From GCA-2733415 sp049614485 (GTDB lineage: Bacteria; Bacteroidota; Bacteroidia; Flavobacteriales; Flavobacteriaceae): 64,000 nucleotides of DNA. Every line of letters begins with the position of its first letter. Position 1 is the stretch's first letter. The DNA lies in NCBI GenBank assembly GCA_049614485.1, contig JBMZDR010000002.1:145664-209663 (forward strand), given 5' to 3'. Positions 58,302-64,000 of the stretch are shown piece by piece. Below the pieces are notes generated by a model. The model had not been told where the DNA came from, made no database searches, and saw only the letters and a program-made list of their open reading frames with translations. A program made the position numbers and the translations under genes.

Positions 58302-60224
58302 ATGGCAACATTTGAAGAATTAGGCCTAGGCGAAAACAGCTTAAAGGCTATTAAAGACATGGGCTTTGAAACCCCGTCTGAAGTACAAGAAAAAGCAATC
58401 CCTTTATTATTAGAAAACGATACTGACATCGTTTCACTTGCTCAAACAGGAACAGGTAAAACGGCAGCATTTGGTTTTCCTTTAGTTGAAAAAGTAGATG
58501 CTGACAGCAGAACTACTCAAGGATTGATCTTATCTCCAACTCGTGAATTGTGTTTACAAATCACAAACGAATTAAAAAACTACTCTAAATACGTTAAAGG
58601 ATTGAATGTTGTTGCCGTTTATGGTGGCGCAAGTATTCAAGACCAAGCAAGACAAATAAAAAGAGGGGCGCAAATTATTGTTGCAACTCCTGGACGTATG
58701 GGTGATATGATTCGTCGTGGAATGGTAGATATCAGAAAAATTGATATTTGCGTTTTAGATGAAGCTGATGAAATGTTAAACATGGGATTCTATGAAGACA
58801 TTACTGAAATATTAGCCGATACACCTGACGAAAAAAACACATGGTTATTTTCTGCAACAATGCCAAGAGAGGTATCTACAATTGCTAAGAAATTCATGTA
58901 CGACCCAATGGAAATTACCGTTGGAACAAAAAATGCAGGAAACAAAAACGTAGCACATGAATACTACCAAGTATCAGGAAGAGACCGTTACCCCGCATTA
59001 AAACGTTTAGCAGATGCTAATCCTGGAATATTCTCTGTAATATTCTGTAGAACAAAAAGAGACACACAATCAGTTGCTGAAAAGTTAATTGAAGACGGGT
59101 ATAGCGCAGCTGCAATACACGGTGATTTAAGTCAGAACCAACGTGATTTGGTAATGAAATCATTCCGTAACAAACAAATACAAATGTTAGTTGCTACTGA
59201 TGTTGCTGCTCGTGGTATTGATGTAAATGATATTACTCACGTAGTAAACTACCAATTACCAGATGAAATTGAAACATACACGCACCGTTCTGGTAGAACT
59301 GGTCGTGCCGGTAAATCTGGTGTTTCAATGGTAATTGTTACCAGAAGTGAAATGCGTAAAATTAAATCTTTAGAACGTATTTTAAAGACTGATTTTATCA
59401 AGAAAGACATTCCTAGTGGAAAAGAAATTTGTGAAGTACAATTATTCCACTTAGTAAATAATGTTAAAGAAACAGAGATTAACGAAGATATTGAAGTATA
59501 CTTACCTCAATTAAACGAATCTTTAGAAGAATTAACAAAAGAAGAATTAATCAAGAAGTTCTTCTCTGTAGAATTCACACGTTTCTCTAACTACTACAAA
59601 AAATCTAGAGATATTAAATCTGGAGAAGAACGCTCTAAAAGAGAAACTGCTGCAGATGGATCTGTACGTTACTTTATTAATGTTGGAGAGAAAGATGGTT
59701 ACGACTGGATGCGCTTAAAAGATTTCTTAAAAGAAACTTTAGAATTAGGTCGTGATGATGTCTTTAAAGTAGACTGTAAAGAGAGTTTTTCTTTCTTTAA
59801 CACAGATGAAGCTCATAAAGAAAAAATTATGGGATTCTTCAAAGACTTTAAAGTTGATGGACGTTTTGTAAATGTTGAAGTTTCTAACAACACCGGTGGT
59901 GGCGGAAGAGATCGTGGTGGCCGTGGAAGAGGACGCGGCGGTAGACGTGACGGTGATTCTAGAGGTTTCAGAGGTCGAAGCGGTGGCGGAGAGAGAAGAC
60001 GAAGTAGCGGGCACAGAGGAAGACGTGACGACTCTGGCGGAGAAAGAAGAAGCCGTAGAGATGGTGATTCTGGAGGATTCAGAGAACGTAGAGAATCTTC
60101 TGACAGAGGAGACAGAAGAAGCAGTCGTAGAGACTCTTCTGACAGAAGCGAAAGAAGAGAAGGTTCAAGATCTGACAGACCAAGAGCTACTTTTCAAGGA
60201 AGACGCTCAAGACGAGAAGACTAA
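58302..60224 (+). CDS. DEAD-box RNA helicase with DbpA-like domain and RGG-rich tail (DeaD/CsdA type)
   Basis: A 640-aa ATP-dependent RNA helicase. Motifs in order: Q-motif region GFETPSEVQEKAIP, Walker A AQTGTGKTAA, Ia PTRELCLQ, TPGR, DEAD (VLDEADEMLN), SAT, ARGIDV and HRSGRTGRAG. Residues about 450-525 look like a DbpA-type RNA-binding domain (FINVGEKDGYDWMRLKDFL). From about 527 the tail is Arg/Gly/Ser/Asp-rich with RGG and SDR repeats, likely disordered and RNA-binding. Likely role: ribosome assembly and RNA unwinding in the cold. Its long, hairpin-rich leader fits post-transcriptional control. Confidence 0.95.
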   Translation: MATFEELGLGENSLKAIKDMGFETPSEVQEKAIPLLLENDTDIVSLAQTGTGKTAAFGFPLVEKVDADSRTTQGLILSPTRELCLQITNELKNYSKYVKGLNVVAVYGGASIQDQARQIKRGAQIIVATPGRMGDMIRRGMVDIRKIDICVLDEADEMLNMGFYEDITEILADTPDEKNTWLFSATMPREVSTIAKKFMYDPMEITVGTKNAGNKNVAHEYYQVSGRDRYPALKRLADANPGIFSVIFCRTKRDTQSVAEKLIEDGYSAAAIHGDLSQNQRDLVMKSFRNKQIQMLVATDVAARGIDVNDITHVVNYQLPDEIETYTHRSGRTGRAGKSGVSMVIVTRSEMRKIKSLERILKTDFIKKDIPSGKEICEVQLFHLVNNVKETEINEDIEVYLPQLNESLEELTKEELIKKFFSVEFTRFSNYYKKSRDIKSGEERSKRETAADGSVRYFINVGEKDGYDWMRLKDFLKETLELGRDDVFKVDCKESFSFFNTDEAHKEKIMGFFKDFKVDGRFVNVEVSNNTGGGGRDRGGRGRGRGGRRDGDSRGFRGRSGGGERRRSSGHRGRRDDSGGERRSRRDGDSGGFRERRESSDRGDRRSSRRDSSDRSERREGSRSDRPRATFQGRRSRRED

Positions 60225-60240
60225 ACATCCTGTTAATATT

Positions 60241-60276
60241 AAACTAAAAAAAGTGCCTAGGCACTTTTTTTAGTTT
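60241..60276 (+). terminator. Terminator after the helicase gene (perfect 36-bp palindrome)
   Basis: AAACTAAAAAAAGTGCCT followed directly by its exact complement, centred on CCTAGG, 16 bases after the stop. The GC core is AGTGCCTAGGCACT with A and T runs on either side. Confidence 0.92.
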
Positions 60277-60306
60277 AAATTAGTACCAATAATAAACTTA
60301 ACAACT

Positions 60307-61065
60307 TTGAAAACTTTATTCTACACTTTTATATTTCTTGTTTTTAACATCTTTTCCTTCGCTCAAGAGACACAAACTATTTCTGGTAAAGTAGTTAACA
60401 CTAATGGCCAAGGCTTAGAAAGCGTACATGTTATTAATTTGAATTTAGTAACCGGAAGTATTACTAACAAAGACGGTGAATTTGAAATTAAAGCGGTTGC
60501 TAATGACACATTACATTTATCAATTCTTGGTTTCAAATCAATAAAAGTAAAAGTGACTAATGACTGGATTAAATTTGGTAATTCTAATATTGAACTTACA
60601 GAAAGTGCTTACGCCCTAGAAGAAGTCTTAATTTACCCACATAAATTAACCGGGTTCCTAGAAATTGACACCAAATACATTCCTATTAACAATTCACAAC
60701 GTTATAGTATTTCTGGTTTACAAAAAGGCTATGAAGCTGGTAAAAAAGGCCCAGGAGCCATCAATAAAATATTAGGAGCCATATTTAACCCGGCAGATTT
60801 ATTGTATAATACCTTTAGTAAAAAAGGGAAGCAAATGCGTAAATTACGTCAGATGAAACAAGATGATGAAATTAGAAAACTGTTATCTCAAAAGTTTGAC
60901 CGTGATTTATTAACCTCTTTTTTACAAATTGATAAATCTGAATTGGAAGATGTTTTAAGTCAGTGTAACTACTCTAAAAGTTTTATTCAAACCGCAAATG
61001 ATCTTCAAATATTAGATGCCATTAGTGGTTGTTTTGAAGAGTACAAAGTACTGAAGAAGAAATAA
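60307..61065 (+). CDS. Secreted protein with N-terminal carboxypeptidase-regulatory-like domain
   Basis: A 252-aa protein starting with TTG at 60307, which opens a good signal peptide (MKTLFYTFIFLVFNIFSFAQ). Residues 22-110 are a carboxypeptidase-regulatory-like beta sandwich (ISGKVVNTNGQGLESVHVIN, GSITNKDGEFEIKAV), the domain found at the N-terminus of TonB-type receptors. Here it stands alone with a helical C-terminus (RKLRQMKQDDEIRKLL). Role unknown; probably periplasmic or outer-membrane associated. Confidence 0.85.
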   Translation: MKTLFYTFIFLVFNIFSFAQETQTISGKVVNTNGQGLESVHVINLNLVTGSITNKDGEFEIKAVANDTLHLSILGFKSIKVKVTNDWIKFGNSNIELTESAYALEEVLIYPHKLTGFLEIDTKYIPINNSQRYSISGLQKGYEAGKKGPGAINKILGAIFNPADLLYNTFSKKGKQMRKLRQMKQDDEIRKLLSQKFDRDLLTSFLQIDKSELEDVLSQCNYSKSFIQTANDLQILDAISGCFEEYKVLKKK

Positions 61066-61280
61066 CACACTTGACTTTCTTATAAAAAACAACTAGCTTC
61101 GGTTAACAGCCAATAAACATAATTAAAACTCTATTTTATTATAATGTTGGGTTTAATTTAATAAAAATGCTAATAGATTTATATACCCAATTGCTAGTTT
61201 TAGCTCACTTAGGAAATTTGCCACCAAAATACATAACCAAATCATAAACTACACGTTACACAGCATTAAAACAATCTACT

Positions 61281-61790
61281 ATGAAAAAATTAATCCTACT
61301 ATTACTGATTTCTAATCTTTCCTTTGCTCAACAATGGTCAAAAACAGAAATTAACAATCTTTTGACAGTTGATTTTCCAAATACTCCAAAAGAAAAAAAG
61401 GGAGTTAACAAAACCCATTATTATAGCTCTTATGAAGAAAACACTTACGAAATAACAGTTCGTGATTCTAATCAATTTAATTTACCTGAGTCTCCATCAA
61501 AATCAGAATTAACAGAATTATACAAAACATACTCTAATGGCTATGTTAATGGCTTAAAAGGAACAATCATTAAACAAAAGAAAATACTTATAAATGATCT
61601 TATTGGTAATGAAACAATATTTATAAGGGTAACACATGATAAAACTAAAATTTTGACATTTAGACGAACTTTTTTATTGAAAGACAAATTGGTAAGTTAT
61701 CAGTTTTCGACTAACAAAAAAAATGAAAAAGAGGAACATATAGAAAAGTTGAAAAATATTTTTTTAAATTCACTCAACATTAACAGTTAA
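61281..61790 (+). CDS. Small secreted hypothetical protein
   Basis: 169 aa, not recognised. Signal peptide MKKLILLLLISNLSFAQQ, then a mature domain with an N-terminal amphipathic start (WSKTEINNLLTVDFPNTPKEK) and beta-rich pattern (YEITVRDSNQFNL, ETIFIRVTHDKTKILTF), comparable to small lipocalin- or PsbP-like periplasmic proteins, though I cannot assign one. It is unlinked to the neighbours and followed by an unusual non-coding stretch with direct repeats. Confidence 0.7.
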   Translation: MKKLILLLLISNLSFAQQWSKTEINNLLTVDFPNTPKEKKGVNKTHYYSSYEENTYEITVRDSNQFNLPESPSKSELTELYKTYSNGYVNGLKGTIIKQKKILINDLIGNETIFIRVTHDKTKILTFRRTFLLKDKLVSYQFSTNKKNEKEEHIEKLKNIFLNSLNINS

Positions 61791-61795
61791 ATAAA

Positions 61796-61926
61796 AAACG
61801 CTGGGTAACAACATGTAAAATATACACTCAGGTTTGCGTTCAACCAAAAACTATATTTACCCGTTAATTTCCTGCGAAAACCCTATCGTCAGACTTACGT
61901 TGCACGACACTTTATATAAACGCTGG
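61796..61926. repeat. Direct repeats AAACGCTGG bounding a non-coding segment
   Basis: AAACGCTGG occurs at 61796-61804 and 61918-61926, 122 bases apart, each followed by (G)TA/TTA. The segment between (with TTACGTTGCACGACAC at 61896-61911) has no gene. It resembles the recurrent intergenic sequences found around accessory genes in Bacteroidota; I cannot tell whether it is a cassette recombination site. Confidence 0.4.
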
Positions 61927-61943
61927 TTATAAGCTTAAAAAAA

Positions 61944-62519
61944 ATGAATCACTTCAATGAAATTTCAAAGTTTTTCAAATCTGAATATTCATTAAATGAA
62001 GATGGATTAAAAGAACTATTTTCATTATTTGAAATTAGAAAACACAAAAAAGGAAGTTTATTAATTCAAACTCAATCTAAAGAGATACAACTTAGGTTTC
62101 TTAACGAAGGGATAGTTCGAGAGTATTATTCAACCCAAGAAAAAGAAATCAATATTAACTTTTATATAAAACCACAATTCATTTCAGATTTATTGTCATT
62201 TAGACAAAATTCAATTACTAATAAAAATCAAGAATGTCTTTCTGATGTAAAAGTTTTAAGTATTAACAGAAAACCTTTTTTTGACTTGTTAGAGAAATAT
62301 CAATGTGGTAAATCTTTTGTTGATTTGTCATTTCAAAAATTATTAAAACAAAAAGAACTGCTGGAGTTTAATCGTATTACCAAAACTTCAGAAGAGCTCT
62401 ATAAAGAATTATTCATTTACAAACCTGAATGGCTTCAATCTATTCCTCAATATCATATTGCCTCTTATTTAAATATAACACCTGAAACATTAAGTCGTAT
62501 TAGGAAACGTACTTCTTGA
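61944..62519 (+). CDS. Crp/Fnr-type transcriptional regulator (cNMP-binding fold)
   Basis: A 191-aa regulator. Residues about 10-125 form the cyclic-nucleotide-binding-like beta-barrel (RKHKKGSLLIQTQSKEIQLRFLNEGIVREYY). The C-terminal part has a helix-turn-helix (QYHIASYLNITPETLSRIRKR, about 168-190). The phosphate-binding RxA signature of true cAMP receptors is not seen, so the ligand is unknown. 41 bases separate it from the MBL-fold gene, so they may be co-transcribed. Confidence 0.9.
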   Translation: MNHFNEISKFFKSEYSLNEDGLKELFSLFEIRKHKKGSLLIQTQSKEIQLRFLNEGIVREYYSTQEKEININFYIKPQFISDLLSFRQNSITNKNQECLSDVKVLSINRKPFFDLLEKYQCGKSFVDLSFQKLLKQKELLEFNRITKTSEELYKELFIYKPEWLQSIPQYHIASYLNITPETLSRIRKRTS

Positions 62520-62560
62520 TTTGAATCAATTAAATTGATTGCTTTTTATTAGACTTTTGT

Positions 62561-63358
62561 ATGGCACATAAAAAACACAAAATGTTAAACATTCATCATA
62601 TAAGAAATGCTACTATGATTCTGGAAACAAAAAAAGATGTCATCTTAATTGACCCAATGTTAGGCGATAAAAACAATATGCCATCTTTTACATTATTCAA
62701 GTATAAAGCAAGAAAAAACCCATTAGTTGCTTTACCTAAGAATATAGAATCTATACTAAAGAAAGTTACTCATTGTATCATCACACATCAGCATCCGGAT
62801 CATATTGACAAAGCAGGAATTCAATTTTTAACAAAAAATAAAATCCCAGTTACATGTAGTGTTAAAGATGAATTTTTGTTTAGAAAGAAGGGCTTAAATA
62901 TTACCCAGACATTAAAGTATTGGGAAAGACAAAGGTTTTTAGGAGGTACTATTGAAGGAATTCCCGCAAAACACGGTTACGGTTTTGTAGCTAAACCAAT
63001 GGGAAACGTGATTGGTTTTTATATAAAATTACCTGAACAAAAATCTATTTACTTGAGTTCTGATACAATTTACACTGATTCAGTTGACAAAGTTCTAAAA
63101 AGTTACAAACCTGACATTAGTGTTTTAGCTTGTGGAACTGCTCAATTTGACTTATTCAAAAAAATTATTATGAATATAGATGATATATTGAAATTTATTA
63201 AAAACTCTTCAGGTATAGTCATTGCTAATCATATGGAATCTATAAATCATTGTCCGTTAACTCGAAAAAAACTTAGAGAAATATTGGTTAAGAATAATTT
63301 AACAAACAAAGTTCTTATTCCAGAAGATGGAGATATGATGCAAATAGCCCGTAGGTAA
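62561..63358 (+). CDS. MBL-fold metallo-hydrolase
   Basis: A 265-aa metallo-beta-lactamase-fold hydrolase. The metal site is visible as THQHPDHID (HxHxDH, residues about 75-83), with a strand-loop HGYG segment (PAKHGYGF), a later Asp in LSSDTIY and a final NHMESINHC His. Similar to UlaG/RomA-type hydrolases. The start is the ATG at 62561; a second ATG at 62582 is also possible. It follows the Crp-type regulator, which may control it. Substrate unknown. Confidence 0.9.
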   Translation: MAHKKHKMLNIHHIRNATMILETKKDVILIDPMLGDKNNMPSFTLFKYKARKNPLVALPKNIESILKKVTHCIITHQHPDHIDKAGIQFLTKNKIPVTCSVKDEFLFRKKGLNITQTLKYWERQRFLGGTIEGIPAKHGYGFVAKPMGNVIGFYIKLPEQKSIYLSSDTIYTDSVDKVLKSYKPDISVLACGTAQFDLFKKIIMNIDDILKFIKNSSGIVIANHMESINHCPLTRKKLREILVKNNLTNKVLIPEDGDMMQIARR

Positions 63359-63506
63359 TTTGACATTTAAACGCAATATATTTATATTTTGTTAAGCTAT
63401 AACACAAAACGCTTATCCTAAGCTCTGCATTTCTTATATTATACACTAGATCTAATTTTAAAAAATTATTTCCAAATGAGCTGCTAACTTTTTTACAGTT
63501 GAGGGC

Positions 63507-63559
63507 TATCAAAATTACAGCTATTTTATACCTTTTATAAAGCAGATGTAATTTTGATA
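63507..63559. repeat. 53-base inverted repeat (13-bp perfect arms)
   Basis: Arms TATCAAAATTACA (63507-63519) and TGTAATTTTGATA (63547-63559); the stem can continue as GCT/AGC inside after a 3-base bulge. No T-run follows, so it is not a typical terminator. Could be a small palindromic repeat element or an RNA structure. Confidence 0.55.
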
Positions 63560-63670
63560 TAATTAACCACACTACAGAATAAATATCACACTAATTACCT
63601 ACTATTTATACATAAAATGTTATTTAAAAGTTAAAAAAAAAACACTCACATGTAAACTATAATAATCTAC

Positions 63671-63678
63671 TAAATTTG
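63671..63678 (+). promoter_or_regulatory. -7 element TAAATTTG before the surface-protein frame
   Basis: Exact TAnnTTTG match 22 bases before the ATG at 63701. No clear -33 TTG. Confidence 0.4.
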
Positions 63679-63700
63679 CAAAAAAAATTTACTTTAGGTT

Positions 63701-63949
63701 ATGAAAAAGAACTCATTATTATTATTTATTTTATTCACCTCAATTTTCACTTTACAAGCACAAGTAGGAATAGGTACAACCTCGCCTACTGAAACGTTAC
63801 ATGTTAATGGATCAGCAAGAATCACTGTAACAAACAAGCCTGAAGTTATTACTAATAAATTGACAGGTACAAATACTGATGGTACAATTAGAGATATAGA
63901 AGTTGGTGAAAACTTAGTTTTAAAAGACAATGTTTTAAGTGCTCACTGA
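63701..63949 (+). CDS. N-terminal piece of a secreted surface protein, apparently cut off by a sequence junction
   Basis: The frame codes 82 residues: signal peptide MKKNSLLLFILFTSIFTLQAQ, then VGIGTTSPTETLHVNGSARIT, the beta-repeat opening of many flavobacterial tail-fibre-like surface proteins. It continues to GENLVLKDNVLSA, after which such proteins normally run on for hundreds of residues. Here it stops at TGA (63947-63949), and that stop is made by out-of-frame codons of a glutamate dehydrogenase fragment. The true gene is therefore probably longer and broken at about 63944. Confidence 0.75.
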   Translation: MKKNSLLLFILFTSIFTLQAQVGIGTTSPTETLHVNGSARITVTNKPEVITNKLTGTNTDGTIRDIEVGENLVLKDNVLSAH

Positions 63950-64000
63950 TGCAGAAGTAATGCGCTTTTGTCAAAGTTTTATGACAGAACTATCAAGACA
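63945..64000 (+). pseudogene. gdhA: Internal fragment of NADP-type glutamate dehydrogenase, 5' part absent, continuing off the window
   Basis: Reading from 63945 the codons give TDAEVMRFCQSFMTELSR, which is the strongly conserved segment of hexameric GdhA that normally follows GGGKGGSDFDPKGKS (about residues 135-152 of 445). The next two bases, CA, fit the expected His. None of the roughly 130 preceding GdhA codons is present: upstream is a surface-protein frame in a different phase. The frame has a stop (TAA, 63936-63938) just before the fragment, so it cannot be translated from a normal start. This is a broken junction, not an intact gene. Confidence 0.8.

Larger units (their letters stand above)
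63359..63700. other. 342-base AT-rich gap without a gene
   Basis: No convincing coding frame on either strand; a minus-strand frame of 85 codons (63315-63572) has no family resemblance and random composition. The gap contains a long stem-loop (63507-63559) and, near its right end, a TAAATTTG -7 element (63671-63678) for the next gene. Confidence 0.7.

Noticed and set aside
59872..60273. 133-codon plus-strand frame overlapping the helicase tail
   Set aside because: It is a shadow of the RGG repeats: Glu/Val-rich, no family resemblance, and its end is inside the terminator. Kept only as a remark in the findings.
61066..61280. Gene or element in the gap between the two small secreted proteins
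   Set aside because: Only AT-rich sequence without a coding frame or clear repeat.
63315..63572. 85-codon minus-strand frame in the gap after the MBL gene
   Set aside because: Overlaps the end of the MBL gene, spans the inverted repeat, and shows random composition.
1..64000. CRISPR arrays, insertion sequences or prophage genes
   Set aside because: No regularly spaced repeats, transposase, integrase or phage structural genes were seen.

Overview
The window comes from a low-GC member of the Flavobacteriaceae (Bacteroidota), probably marine or host-associated. The evidence is the family composition: a TonB-dependent receptor with a carboxypeptidase-regulatory domain, M61 peptidase, OstA-like protein, DUF2024, DUF4295, DUF349, tandem DUF368, and the rpmB-rpmG-DUF4295 order. 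Promoters of the TTG-N19-21-TAnnTTTG type precede several genes, and Shine-Dalgarno sequences are mostly absent. Most of the window is core chromosome. Accessory character appears around 5.7-9.6 kb, 16.5-20.7 kb and 61-64 kb.

Layout. 1-6.1 kb (minus): a tripartite RND efflux pump (adaptor, inner-membrane pump, truncated TolC-like lipoprotein) and a small secreted protein. 6.3-9.6 kb (plus): four genes in a row, a CPVC thioredoxin-like protein, DUF2024, a MarR-type regulator with a four-cysteine tail, and a long PLP-dependent enzyme. 9.6-16.4 kb: recR, a sodium/solute symporter, FKBP isomerase, CoA-binding protein, TonB-type receptor and a YitT membrane protein. 16.5-20.7 kb (minus): a nitric-oxide defence cluster (Rrf2/NsrR-like regulator, small membrane protein, RIC iron-sulfur repair protein, quinol NO reductase), with an inverted repeat over the regulator's promoter. 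20.8-32.5 kb: fabH, htpG, ftsY, rpmB-rpmG-DUF4295, an exonuclease-FAH-HPt-cinA operon, a 2-oxoacid dehydrogenase E2 and a glycosyltransferase. 32.6-46 kb (plus): M61 peptidase, OstA-like protein, class-III aminotransferase, TPR protein, two DUF368 proteins, aroE, DUF349 protein, fmt, HU and YqgE. 46-58 kb: class-IV aminotransferase, START-like protein, tRNA-Met(CAT), hisS, rpsF-rpsR-rplI, a LytTR response regulator, priA, a nadC-yihY-chalcone-isomerase-like operon, rlmH, hibernation factor and rdgB. 58-64 kb: a DEAD-box helicase with an RGG tail and structured leader, small secreted proteins, a Crp-like regulator and an MBL-fold hydrolase.

The most notable anomaly is at the right edge. A surface-protein reading frame starting at 63701 runs directly into an internal piece of glutamate dehydrogenase in another frame (from about 63945), whose first 130 or so codons are missing. 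This is either a genomic rearrangement or an assembly chimera. Candidate functional units that deserve attention are the CxxC-rich regulator/PLP-enzyme cluster and the NO-defence cluster with its uncharacterised membrane protein.
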